In this document: piece after piece, positions 17,086 through 24,062 of the stretch
Layout: the number at the start of each line of letters is the position of its first letter
Position numbering within the stretch: position 1 is the first letter of the stretch
Source of the DNA: a virus
Direction: 5' to 3' (one strand)
Length of the DNA stretch: 26,620 nucleotides
IMG/VR virus record: IMGVR_UViG_3300046011_008182
Span: 1 to 26,620 of that record
Notes under the pieces: generated by a model
Told to the model about the DNA's origin: nothing
The model's input: the letters and a program-made list of their open reading frames with translations, nothing else
Databases searched by the model: none
Translations under genes and position numbers: made by a program

Positions 17086-17346
17086 CTTCGTAATGTATGT
17101 TGGTGGTGTAATAGGTTTAGCAGTTTTATTAAATTCGGATTTATTAACTTTACCTGATGAATCCATTAATACTGTTTTACTTCCGTTTTGTGCTTTTTCA
17201 TATTCTGATGCTTCATCTTCATAATGTTTTTGAATTTGTAAAAATGTATATTTACGTAACCATATTGGCATATTGTAAATTGTATTCCAATCAAAACCAC
17301 CATTACCATGAAATACTATTTCGTGAATTTGTTTAAACAAACTCAT
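17071..17346 (-). CDS. gp51-like tail assembly chaperone / hub assembly protein
   Basis: A 91-residue protein whose N-terminal half (MSLFKQIHEIVFHGNGGFDW, then NTIYNMPIWLRKYTFLQIQKHYE) is a pattern I associate with T4-type proteins annotated as gp51 or baseplate hub assembly factors: a 'GGF.....YNMPIWLR.FTF..I...YE' block. The C-terminal half is charged and low in complexity. It stands immediately before the tape measure gene, the place of the second chaperone (the 'T' part) in other tailed phages. Its frame is open upstream past its ATG for 15 more codons and overlaps the end of the gp26-like gene, so it may be made mainly as a frameshift fusion rather than from its own start. No ribosome binding site is evident at the ATG. 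Confidence 0.65.
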   Translation of the reverse strand: MSLFKQIHEIVFHGNGGFDWNTIYNMPIWLRKYTFLQIQKHYEDEASEYEKAQNGSKTVLMDSSGKVNKSEFNKTAKPITPPTYITKASKK

Positions 17347-17362
17347 ACGAAATAAAGGAGCA

Positions 17363-18100
17363 TTATCCAGCGTCAGGCCAAAAAAAGTTAATCCCTATTG
17401 GGATAGCGACCTCCACTCCGCTATCAGTTATGAAAGTTAAATTAACATCAGGTTGTGTTTTTTTAATGTATTCTCTTAAAGCACGTGAATCTTTAGCTAA
17501 TAAAAAATTATCAACAAATTCTCTTATAGATTTATTATCTCTATCACCTTCAACTGAAGTTATCATATATTTTAAACGAGTAGATAATTCTGGCGAGAAA
17601 TCTTTGTTAATTTTCTTTAATCCTTCAATTTCCTTATCAATATTTGTTTCATCATTTCCTGTTAATATTTTATAGGTAATTTTATTATTAGAATGAGGTA
17701 AAGTATAAGAAAATTCATTTATTCCTTTAGTGAATTGAGATTCATCAAAAGATTTATTTTCTACTTTTGATAAATCAACTGTTATTTCTCCTCCAGCATA
17801 ATTAAATGAATAATCTTTACCGTATCCTAAAACACGAGCTGCAACGAATAATGCATTTTTATCTCCAACAATTAAATCTTTAACATTTACTCCTTTTGTT
17901 ACAATTAAGGATTCAAGTAATTTATCAAGTACTGTCCCTTTTTGAATATAGGATTGATTTGTTAATATATCTTCTTCTCTAGCTGTCATGTATTTCATTT
18001 CAACTGTTCCAGATGATAAAGGAGATGTTTCAGGGTAAATTAAACCTTTTGAAGGTAAATCTACAATTTCTGTTGGGAAACTAAATTTGTTTTCTTCCAT
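17363..18100 (-). CDS. gp26-like tail assembly chaperone / baseplate hub subunit
   Basis: A 245-residue protein with the N-terminal signature FPTEIVDLPSKGLIYPETSP, then GTVEMKYMTAREEDILTNQS, which is the recognisable start of the T4 gp26-type family (Pfam T4_baseplate, as I recall). T4 gp26 is 208 residues. The C-terminus ends VAIPIGINFFWPDAG. It follows the tube gene across a strong terminator and precedes the gp51-like gene, in the place where tailed phages encode the tape measure chaperones. A TTTTTTT run over F239-F240-W241 could let ribosomes shift into the downstream frame, giving a fusion of about 342 residues. Since the upstream terminator isolates it, it probably needs its own promoter in 18101-18143. 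Confidence 0.68.
   Translation of the reverse strand: MEENKFSFPTEIVDLPSKGLIYPETSPLSSGTVEMKYMTAREEDILTNQSYIQKGTVLDKLLESLIVTKGVNVKDLIVGDKNALFVAARVLGYGKDYSFNYAGGEITVDLSKVENKSFDESQFTKGINEFSYTLPHSNNKITYKILTGNDETNIDKEIEGLKKINKDFSPELSTRLKYMITSVEGDRDNKSIREFVDNFLLAKDSRALREYIKKTQPDVNLTFITDSGVEVAIPIGINFFWPDAG
17380..17386 (-). other. Candidate programmed frameshift site (T7 run)
   Basis: The transcribed strand reads AAC TTT TTT TGG CCT in the gp26-like frame. After a +1 (or -2) slip on the T7 run, the next codon is GGC and the frame runs through 11 codons into the ATG of the gp51-like gene without a stop. The downstream frame is closed by TAG just before this site, so the usable overlap is only about a dozen codons and includes the run. 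Confidence 0.5.
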
Positions 18101-18130
18101 AATTTTTATTTATTATAACTTTTTGTCCTA

Positions 18131-18140
18131 TATAAATATA
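18131..18140 (-). promoter_or_regulatory. Variant junction motif before the gp26-like gene
   Basis: TATATTTATA on the transcribed strand, 30 bases before the ATG and just after the terminator's T-run. Placement between terminator and gene fits a promoter, but no start site can be shown. Confidence 0.35.
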
Positions 18141-18143
18141 TAA

Positions 18144-18174
18144 GAAAAAAAGAAGCTCGCAAAAATTGCGAGCT
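18144..18174 (-). terminator. Strong intrinsic terminator after the tail tube gene
   Basis: AGCTCGCAA (18174-18166) and TTGCGAGCT (18162-18154) pair perfectly on the transcribed strand over 9 bp with a 3-nt loop, followed by TTCTTTTTTTCTT. It lies 24 bases after the tube stop codon and separates abundant sheath and tube mRNA from the low-copy assembly genes. Confidence 0.9.
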
Positions 18175-18197
18175 ATCTTTAAAATTATTTTTATTAA

Positions 18198-18686
18198 TTA
18201 GAAGTTTAATACACAATAATCTGGTTGTACTGTAATTTGGATATTTTGTGCTGTTGATTCATTATCCCAGCTATAATCACCAAAGTTAGCATTTGTAATT
18301 AATGCACCTTTAATAATCCATTCTGATACAATATCACCTACTGGACCTAAAACATCTATTGTTAAATCTTTCTTATAGAAGTCAGAATAACCATCTCTAC
18401 CTGTTACAGATTCGTGATGTAAACGTACCCATTCCATTACTGCCTGAGCACCCGAAGGTGTAATTGGATCAAATAATGTTAATTGGATTTCACCCCATTT
18501 AGATTTACCTTTAACGAAACGTTGTACGTTTATATGGTTAAGAGGAATACTATCTTGGGTTAGCGTCACAGCGTTTACTCCCTTAATTATATACGAAGGT
18601 ATACCGTCAACATACATAATAAATCTATTTTGTTGTTTTGGTTCAAATGCTGTGAAAAATATTTCGTTTGGATCTAATACTGCCAT
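18198..18686 (-). CDS. 19: Tail tube protein (gp19-like)
   Basis: A 162-residue protein, essentially the same length as T4 gp19 (163). It begins MAVLDPNEIFFTAFEPKQQN, followed by RFIMYVDGIPSYIIKGVNAV, and has the tube-family features SKWGEIQLTLFDPI, VMEWVRLHHESVTGRDGYSD, DLTIDVLGPVGDIVSEWIIKGA and the C-terminal strand NIQITVQPDYCVLNF. Hexameric rings of this protein form the inner tube through which DNA passes, and the sheath encoded just upstream contracts around it. It is followed by a strong terminator, as expected for a gene that must be expressed in large amounts. Confidence 0.92.
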   Translation of the reverse strand: MAVLDPNEIFFTAFEPKQQNRFIMYVDGIPSYIIKGVNAVTLTQDSIPLNHINVQRFVKGKSKWGEIQLTLFDPITPSGAQAVMEWVRLHHESVTGRDGYSDFYKKDLTIDVLGPVGDIVSEWIIKGALITNANFGDYSWDNESTAQNIQITVQPDYCVLNF

Positions 18687-18708
18687 GTTTTTATTTTATT
18701 TAATTTTG

Positions 18709-18719
18709 TTATAAATATT
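18709..18719 (-). promoter_or_regulatory. Junction motif AATATTTATAA (copy 4)
   Basis: Exact copy 22 bases before the tail tube ATG and 14 bases after the sheath stop. Confidence 0.5.
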
Positions 18720-18733
18720 ATGTTTTTAAAAAA

Positions 18734-20458
18734 TTATTCGAAACTTACTCCTGTAGGTAAAATGTTGAAGTTTAAGTAAATAAATTCAGCAGTTTTAGTT
18801 GGTTGTAAATAGATTTGACCTACTAATTGATTTCTATCAATTACATCTGGCGTATTGTTTGAATCATCCATTACTACTTTAAATGCAAATAATCCTTGTC
18901 TTTGTTGAACTGATGTTAAGTATGGATTTACTTGTGCTAAGAAAGCATTACGAGTAGCTATACTATTTTGTTCAAATACTAAGTTATTAGCAACTTGAGA
19001 AATATATGATTTTAATGAAATTAATAATCTACGAACATTTACTCTATCTAATGAAGATGCTTTTGTTTGTAATGTTTTTTGTCCATATACTACAACTCCA
19101 GTACCTGGGAATGTTGCAATTGGATTTACTTTATTATTATATAAAGTATCTCTTTGAGTTTGTGATAATTTTTGAGCTGCTCTAATAACAGTAGATAATC
19201 CACCTCTATTAATACCTGCAGGTGCAAACCAAGGCTCACTTACGCTATCATTAAATGCATACACACCTGCTACCATTGTTGAAGCTGGTACCCAAACACG
19301 TTGTCCTGAATCTGGGTCAATTGTTTGAAGCCAAGGCCAATATGAAGCAGCATATGAAGTATTTCTTGAAGTTGATTGTGCTGTTACTGATGCTATTGTA
19401 TTTACATTATAAGGAACTAAATCAAGTACAAAAATATTATCACCTCTGTTTTGAGTGTTATTAATTACACTTGTAACTTGAGAAGTTTGTAATGAATTGA
19501 ATAAACCAGGAGCTATTAATACGTTAAATCTATAATCATCTTGATTAGATAACAAACTAATCATGTTGTTGTAACTTGCACTTGGAAGACCTTGTGAATT
19601 GTTACCACTTGTTATAGTTTCATAATAAGCAGCGCCAGCACCAAATAAATTACCAGTAGCATTACCGAATGAACCACTTTTATTTACTGGAATAGAACCT
19701 GTAAATTGTGATTTTGCAACACCGTTGTTATCAAAATAGAATGGAGTTGGAGTTAATACTGATTTTACTCTTACGTATCTTGAGAAATTAGGAGTTGAAC
19801 CTGAAACTTCTATTTGATTTGTAGTAGAATTGTAGTTTGATTTAGAATCACCTATTACTTTAGTTACAAAATTTGGAGCGGTAGGGTCCATTGATAAGTT
19901 AGTCCAAGTTTCTAATATACTAGGATCGTTTACAGTATCATCACCTTGTCTAATTAATAATGAGAAAGTACCTGAAGCAGTATCGTTGTTTGTAATTTGC
20001 CATCTGATATTATCTGCTGATCCACTAGCTAAAGCACCACTAGCATCTTCACTACCTGTACTATTCATAATAGTACCTTCAGATAAAGTAGCTAATACTA
20101 AAGAAGCTGATGTGTTAGCATTTGTGATACCATTTAAACCAGTTGCGCCTACTTCAGTAGTTGCTTCACTGAAAGTACCACTTACAACACGAGAAACTAA
20201 CAATGTTTGACCACCGTTGTTAAAATAGTTGTAAGCAGCTATTGATGTAAAATAGCTATAAACTTGACTACCACTAATAAAAGTAGTACCAAATTTGTTT
20301 TGATAATCACTGTAAGAAGTAACAATTGTTGGAACTTCTACAGGACCTTTAACTGTTGGACCAATAATAGCCGCACCTACGGTTACTGGTTGTTGGGTTA
20401 TGAATGATTGATCGTTTTCAATCGCTAAAACACCAGGAGATATTAATGTTTCTACCAT
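18734..20458 (-). CDS. 18: Contractile tail sheath protein (gp18-like)
   Basis: A 574-residue sheath protein. The N-terminus MVETLISPGVLAIENDQSFI with VGAAIIGPTVKGPVEVPTIV and YQNKFG is the standard sheath start ('SPGV...E....... G..A.IG...GP...P..V.....F...FG'). The C-terminal conserved region includes SSLDRVNVRRLLISLKSYIS, FEQNSIATRNAFLAQVNPYL and AEFIYLNFNILPTGVSFE, which in contractile tails form the core domain and the arms that mesh neighbouring subunits. Length is near that of T4 gp18 (659), with a smaller variable middle domain. It lies directly upstream of the tube gene, the normal order. The first Met is supported by alignment of the SPG block near the N-terminus. Confidence 0.95.
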   Translation of the reverse strand: MVETLISPGVLAIENDQSFITQQPVTVGAAIIGPTVKGPVEVPTIVTSYSDYQNKFGTTFISGSQVYSYFTSIAAYNYFNNGGQTLLVSRVVSGTFSEATTEVGATGLNGITNANTSASLVLATLSEGTIMNSTGSEDASGALASGSADNIRWQITNNDTASGTFSLLIRQGDDTVNDPSILETWTNLSMDPTAPNFVTKVIGDSKSNYNSTTNQIEVSGSTPNFSRYVRVKSVLTPTPFYFDNNGVAKSQFTGSIPVNKSGSFGNATGNLFGAGAAYYETITSGNNSQGLPSASYNNMISLLSNQDDYRFNVLIAPGLFNSLQTSQVTSVINNTQNRGDNIFVLDLVPYNVNTIASVTAQSTSRNTSYAASYWPWLQTIDPDSGQRVWVPASTMVAGVYAFNDSVSEPWFAPAGINRGGLSTVIRAAQKLSQTQRDTLYNNKVNPIATFPGTGVVVYGQKTLQTKASSLDRVNVRRLLISLKSYISQVANNLVFEQNSIATRNAFLAQVNPYLTSVQQRQGLFAFKVVMDDSNNTPDVIDRNQLVGQIYLQPTKTAEFIYLNFNILPTGVSFE

Positions 20459-20490
20459 GTTATTTATTTATTATTTTATTTATTGTTCTG

Positions 20491-20501
20491 TAATAAATAT
20501 G
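20491..20501 (-). promoter_or_regulatory. Degenerate junction motif before the sheath gene
   Basis: CATATTTATTA on the transcribed strand, 32 bases before the sheath ATG, a degenerate relative of AATATTTATAA. The rest of the leader is A/T-rich AATAAATAA-type sequence. Confidence 0.3.
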
Positions 20502-20518
20502 GTAGATGTTTTTAAAAA

Positions 20519-20770
20519 TTAATTTAAACTAATGAATTCTCCACTGTTTAAATCAATATTTCCTTCTCCATATTTTTCTTGCAATTGTTGGCTAACTTTA
20601 TTTTCTTCGATTTTTAAATCTGAAAGTACTTTTATTATCATTTCTTTTTGTGATTTTAATTCTTGAATTTGAAATTCAATTACACCAAAATCATTAATGA
20701 TTTGACTTCTTGTTGTTTGAAAACCTTTTAATGATTGTAACTCTTCTGTTGTTAAAACTGTTTTTTCCAT
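20519..20770 (-). CDS. Small coiled-coil protein upstream of the sheath
   Basis: An 84-residue protein from the ATG at 20770, MEKTVLTTEELQSLKGFQTT. Residues about 22-70 are a heptad-like coiled coil (IEFQIQELKSQKEMIIKVLSD), followed by EKYGEGNIDLNSGEFI at the C-terminus. Small proteins with this pattern ('IxxxGxIExxxxxLxxxKxxL ... KYGxGxIDxxxGxF') are common and uncharacterised in environmental tailed phages. A longer frame extends to 20854 but would overlap the preceding gene, whereas 20770 follows that gene's stop and the AATATTTATAA element, so I chose it. The function is unknown. Confidence 0.75.
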   Translation of the reverse strand: MEKTVLTTEELQSLKGFQTTRSQIINDFGVIEFQIQELKSQKEMIIKVLSDLKIEENKVSQQLQEKYGEGNIDLNSGEFISLN

Positions 20771-20774
20771 ATGT

Positions 20775-20785
20775 TTATAAATATT
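20775..20785 (-). promoter_or_regulatory. Junction motif AATATTTATAA (copy 5)
   Basis: Exact copy with one base between it and the preceding stop codon and four bases before the next ATG, too close to that ATG for an ordinary promoter of that gene. Confidence 0.5.
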
Positions 20786-20786
20786 A

Positions 20787-21584
20787 TTATTGTCCGTAAG
20801 ATATATAATACCATCCTGGGACTGGTGTTGTTTTGTACATAAATTGAAACCCATTGCGATTATCTGTTGCTGGATTTAACGTTAAATCATCTAATGTATC
20901 ACTTCCTCCTAAAGGAATATTTAAATTGTTATATCCAAAAATAGCTACACCTGAAGCAGTAATACTAATTTGTGAATAATCTAATGAAGTTGATTGTACA
21001 TTACTTACAGCAAAATTAATTATTTGTCCATCTTGTGATGATGGTAAAAATAACAATCCTACAGATCCAGTTCCTATTTGATTTAAAAATATAAATGATT
21101 TATTTCCTCCAACCACATTATAAGGATTAATTGGTGGATTTGTACCACTACTAATATCAACATATGAAGGAGCAAATTGGAATGGAAAACCACTTAAAAA
21201 AGATGCTGTTTGTGCTAAAGATGAAGTAGCACAAAATGAAGCAGTACCTTGAAAATTTGTTACTGTTAATGTTTCTGTAACCGGATTAAAAGAAGGACCT
21301 GTTCCACTCCATTTTAACGGTGTAGGAGTTGAAGATGTTGAGTTAAAAAAAGCTATATTATATTCTCTATCAGTTAATGGAATCGTTGTGTTTGGTTCTA
21401 CTTGTAATGTTTGAATTGAACGGTTAAAAGTTCCACTACCTGTTGTTCCTACTAAAGTAAAAGAACCTGAGATGGTGATATCATATGCTTCCGTTCCTGT
21501 TAAAGCGTCTATACTTTGAGTTATTTGAGCTGCATTTATTATCTGCCCGTCTACTATACCTGTTGTTGAAAGATTTAAAGCCAT
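20787..21584 (-). CDS. Putative virion-surface / fibre-associated protein
   Basis: A 265-residue protein rich in Ser, Thr, Gly and Asn, with beta-strand-like alternation and no recognised domain. Segments such as YDITISGSFTLVGTTGSGTF near the N-terminus and QFMYKTTPVPGWYYISYGQ at the C-terminus look like those of extracellular beta-rich virion proteins. There is no signal peptide, as expected for a phage structural protein. It belongs to the accessory/fibre block ahead of the sheath. Its start is 3 bases after a variant of the junction motif. A fibre, whisker or decoration role is inferred from composition and position only. Confidence 0.68.
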   Translation of the reverse strand: MALNLSTTGIVDGQIINAAQITQSIDALTGTEAYDITISGSFTLVGTTGSGTFNRSIQTLQVEPNTTIPLTDREYNIAFFNSTSSTPTPLKWSGTGPSFNPVTETLTVTNFQGTASFCATSSLAQTASFLSGFPFQFAPSYVDISSGTNPPINPYNVVGGNKSFIFLNQIGTGSVGLLFLPSSQDGQIINFAVSNVQSTSLDYSQISITASGVAIFGYNNLNIPLGGSDTLDDLTLNPATDNRNGFQFMYKTTPVPGWYYISYGQ

Positions 21585-21587
21585 TTA

Positions 21588-21598
21588 TTATAAATATA
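21588..21598 (-). promoter_or_regulatory. Junction motif, one mismatch (copy 6)
   Basis: TATATTTATAA on the transcribed strand, 3 bases before the ATG of the 265-aa gene. Confidence 0.4.
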
Positions 21599-21640
21599 TA
21601 AAAAATATTGATTTTTTAAAACTTAATGTATTATTTTTTA

Positions 21641-21883
21641 TTATTCAATGTCTTTAGCCAACATATCAGTTGTTGTTAAATCCATTGATATAATACCTAC
21701 AGTTAAAATATCATCTTGAATTTCAAACTGGTTAGTTCTAATTAATTTTGTTCCTGATAGGATAGATGATGTATCTATTTTTAATCCATAAAGTGTTTCC
21801 TCTATTACTAGGTTTATGATTAAATTATTTACAGTTTCTACTGCTGTTAATGTTTTTCCATTTAAAAATTCTTTAGCTTTCAT
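21641..21883 (-). CDS. Small hypothetical protein
   Basis: An 80-residue acidic protein, MKAKEFLNGKTLTAVETVNN onward, with alternating hydrophobic strands (LIINLVIEETLYGLKIDTSS, then LTVGIISMDLTTTDMLAKDI). I recognise no family. It is flanked by an 80-base A/T-rich gap upstream, in which no promoter is clear, and a 56-base gap downstream. Base composition matches the A+T-rich genome rather than the G+C-richer cassette that starts just upstream of it. Coding status is supported by a well-placed ATG, a plausible soluble composition and its position in a uniform strand run. Confidence 0.62.
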   Translation of the reverse strand: MKAKEFLNGKTLTAVETVNNLIINLVIEETLYGLKIDTSSILSGTKLIRTNQFEIQDDILTVGIISMDLTTTDMLAKDIE

Positions 21884-21963
21884 TTTTTATTTAATTAATA
21901 ATTTAACTGTTAAGTAACGTATTATAAGTGTTTATTCTATTTCTGATATATCATTTTCAGTTT

Positions 21964-22155
21964 TTACCTCCAAACTCCTGATATTTTAATTTTTGGATTT
22001 GCAGTTTTCCATACCCCAGCTACTTTTATCCATGTTATAGCATCTTTCCACACACCTGCTATTTTAATCCACATTATGTTTCCAGATACTGGTAGCTCAA
22101 TAGGTACTTGTCCTATTTCAATCTGCGCCCCATCAAATAATCTTCTTGTTGCCAT
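21964..22155 (-). CDS. Small protein with three GVW repeats
   Basis: A 63-residue protein. After MATRRLFDGAQIEIGQVPIE it carries three short tandem units ending in the same triad: IMWIKIAGVWKDA, ITWIKVAGVWKTA and PKIKISGVWR. Such 'W.K..GVWK' repeats occur in small phage virion proteins, but no function is known to me. It begins one base before the stop of the 269-aa gene and shares its higher G+C content, so it is probably part of the same transferred cassette (21964-24008). Confidence 0.7.
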   Translation of the reverse strand: MATRRLFDGAQIEIGQVPIELPVSGNIMWIKIAGVWKDAITWIKVAGVWKTANPKIKISGVWR

Positions 22156-22156
22156 T

Positions 22157-22966
22157 TTATGCTTCTGTTAAAATTATAGCACCTGTTAGTGATGTTGATA
22201 CTGCAGAAAATACACTAATTGCAAGGCAAGCATCAGGGTCTATTTCTGCCAAAGAACCGATAATGCAACCTGTACTAACTGAATCTAATGGCATTGCACC
22301 TGTTGCACTTTCCAATGAAATCATTGCTAAAGGCTTGAACATACACACCCCAAAATTGCCTGCCGTTCCTGTGGTGGCAGTAACGGTTACTGATTCAATA
22401 CTTTCCACACCTGTATCACCTGCTTGTAATGGTATTGGAATTAACAATCCTACTTCTCTATAAAAACCTGCACCAATTGTTGTGGCAGTAGATGTTCTAC
22501 CACTCACACCCGCTGAATTTGTGTAGCTTATTGTTACCGTTGTAACTGTGTTTCCTACTTGTGTATAAACTACTATCCCTGCCATAACTCCCTCACCCGA
22601 TGTATATCTTGTTAATGGTGCGGTTGGTAAGTTGGTTGTTTGAGCTGTTGTTAAAGTAGCATTCAGTCCTCCGCTAACATTTAACAAATCAACTAAAAGC
22701 ATACCGCCTGCGCCAAATGTTGAAGTATTAAATCTACCGCCCAAAAATGTAAGTCGCCCTGTTGATATGTCAGGGATAGGTCCCATTGATTGTGCAGAAT
22801 CCTTATTAAGAGCAACGCTTGTAGTAGGTACGGCAGGTGCAGGATTAAAAGATTGCCAACTTGCGTTCAATCGCAAAGTTCTAGCGATTGATGTGGATAG
22901 CTGAAAATCTGCAACACGATTTTCTTTTAGCTTTTCTACATATTCATCAAAGTCTGTTAGTGCCAT
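22157..22966 (-). CDS. Putative virion decoration/fibre protein, paralog A
   Basis: A 269-residue protein related to its upstream neighbour (22966-23814). Both have 'GGLNATLT(T/S)AQT' (here about residues 99-110), 'LTR.T.G.G', 'YTN.AG', 'RTST', 'G(F).REV', 'IPL.AGD.G(V/I)..IE' and 'ATTGTAGNFG' in the same order. The first about 90 residues differ: here a helical N-terminus, MALTDFDEYVEKLKENRVAD, with an RTLRLNASWQSF segment. Its ATG overlaps the neighbour's stop by one base (TAATG), so the two are translationally coupled. G+C content is clearly above the window average. A shared beta-rich domain repeated in two proteins suggests a surface lattice or fibre component. The function is unknown. 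Confidence 0.72.
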   Translation of the reverse strand: MALTDFDEYVEKLKENRVADFQLSTSIARTLRLNASWQSFNPAPAVPTTSVALNKDSAQSMGPIPDISTGRLTFLGGRFNTSTFGAGGMLLVDLLNVSGGLNATLTTAQTTNLPTAPLTRYTSGEGVMAGIVVYTQVGNTVTTVTISYTNSAGVSGRTSTATTIGAGFYREVGLLIPIPLQAGDTGVESIESVTVTATTGTAGNFGVCMFKPLAMISLESATGAMPLDSVSTGCIIGSLAEIDPDACLAISVFSAVSTSLTGAIILTEA

Positions 22967-23814
22967 TATTTTTCAATTGTTGCTAATGAACCAAATAATT
23001 CAGGTGCAGTTGCAGCACTTGGAATAAACATTAGTGCTAAACAAGCATTAGGGTCAATAACGGGTATGCCGGGCAATCCTGTTGTGTAATCTCTCCACCC
23101 CATTGTACCACCTGCCCCAACAGGTATCCAAGCCAAAGGTTGAGCAATGGTTATACCGAAGTTACCTGCAGTTCCCGTAGTAGCAGTTAATTGTATTTGC
23201 TCTATTGCTTGTATTCCACTATCACCCGCTGCTAAAGGTATTCTTTGCATTCTTGTAACCTCACGGAAACCCGTTGCACCTATGTTAATAGTTGATGTTC
23301 TACTTCCCGTACCTGCTTGGTTTGTGTAGGTCATTGTGAGAGTTGTAGATGTTGTTCCTATAATAGTGTAAATTTCATAAAACGCTATGTTCCCTGCACC
23401 TCCCGTATTCCTTGTTAATGCAGGAGTTGGAGTTGACCCTTGAATTGTTTGTGCAGATGTTAAAGTTGCATTTAACCCACCCTCGTGAAATAACCTATCG
23501 TACAATAAATACACGCCTGCGGTTAATGGTGTAATAGATGCCCCAATTAAGTGTTTATCTCTACCACCACCTGCGGCAGTAAAAGGTATTGCACCCTGAG
23601 TTGTACGGTCAGGTATTGAACCTATTGTTGGGACTGCACCTTTTGCAGGCATACCATCATACTCCCAAAGAGAACATCCCCTACCTGATATTGGTGAAGT
23701 TGCAGTAACACCTGCAACACGAGGTACTTTGTGAAAAAAGATATTTTCAGGAGTACCACTATTGCCGCCTGATTGTCTGTTAATTAAATCAGATAAGTCT
23801 GTTATTGCTGCCAT
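22966..23814 (-). CDS. Putative virion decoration/fibre protein, paralog B
   Basis: A 282-residue protein, paralog of the 269-aa protein downstream of it. The shared domain covers about residues 105-230 (EGGLNATLTSAQT at 111-123, YTNQAG, SRTST, REVTRM, IPLAAGDSG, ATTGTAGNFG at 211-220). Its N-terminus is different: INRQSGGNSG, FFHKVPRVAGVTATS, SLWEYDGMPAKG, PDRTTQGAIPFTAAGGGRDK. No signal peptide or membrane segment was seen. The start at 23814 overlaps the 68-aa gene by 13 bases. It shares the higher G+C of the cassette. The family is one I have seen only as hypothetical phage proteins, and a structural role is inferred. Confidence 0.72.
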   Translation of the reverse strand: MAAITDLSDLINRQSGGNSGTPENIFFHKVPRVAGVTATSPISGRGCSLWEYDGMPAKGAVPTIGSIPDRTTQGAIPFTAAGGGRDKHLIGASITPLTAGVYLLYDRLFHEGGLNATLTSAQTIQGSTPTPALTRNTGGAGNIAFYEIYTIIGTTSTTLTMTYTNQAGTGSRTSTINIGATGFREVTRMQRIPLAAGDSGIQAIEQIQLTATTGTAGNFGITIAQPLAWIPVGAGGTMGWRDYTTGLPGIPVIDPNACLALMFIPSAATAPELFGSLATIEK

Positions 23815-24008
23815 ATTATTTCATTTTGTATTGCGTGTTCTTTTGCCTCTATGATTAGGTTAGCTAAATTGTCAAGATTAACTCCCGATTGATATACCAA
23901 ACCACCTGCTTGTGGTAGTATCTCAAAACTTTCGTTACCAACTTGTAATGCCCAATCTCCACCATCTGATAGATATAGAAATGACTCCGTCTTACTAATT
24001 ACTTTCAT
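23802..24008 (-). CDS. Small hypothetical protein at the head of the cassette
   Basis: A 68-residue protein, MKVISKTESFLYLSDGGDWA onward, with a short beta-rich first half (LQVGNESFEILPQAGGLVYQ) and a helical second half (LDNLANLIIEAKEHAIQ). No family was recognised. It overlaps the downstream 282-aa gene by 13 bases, which suggests coupled translation, and shares that gene's higher G+C content. A 54-base A/T-rich leader separates it from the fibre gene and contains a degenerate junction motif. Confidence 0.66.
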   Translation of the reverse strand: MKVISKTESFLYLSDGGDWALQVGNESFEILPQAGGLVYQSGVNLDNLANLIIEAKEHAIQNEIIWQQ

Positions 24009-24051
24009 ATTTTATTTAATTGTATTGTTTTTTAGATTATAGATTATGCAT

Positions 24052-24062
24052 ATATAAATATG
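24052..24062 (-). promoter_or_regulatory. Degenerate junction motif before the 68-aa gene
   Basis: CATATTTATAT on the transcribed strand, two mismatches from AATATTTATAA, abutting the fibre stop codon and 43 bases before the ATG. Confidence 0.3.

Noticed and set aside
20771-20854. Upstream extension of the 84-aa gene to a Met at 20854
   Set aside because: It would overlap the end of the 265-aa gene by about 70 bases; the ATG at 20770 follows that stop and the junction motif.
22146-22463. Plus-strand frame of 105 residues opposite the 269-aa gene
   Set aside because: The higher G+C of this stretch lowers stop frequency; the minus-strand gene has a paralog and overlapping stop/start junctions.
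22157-23814. Diversity-generating retroelement variable/template repeats
   Set aside because: The paralogs show ordinary divergence, with no adenine-specific pattern and no reverse transcriptase in the window.
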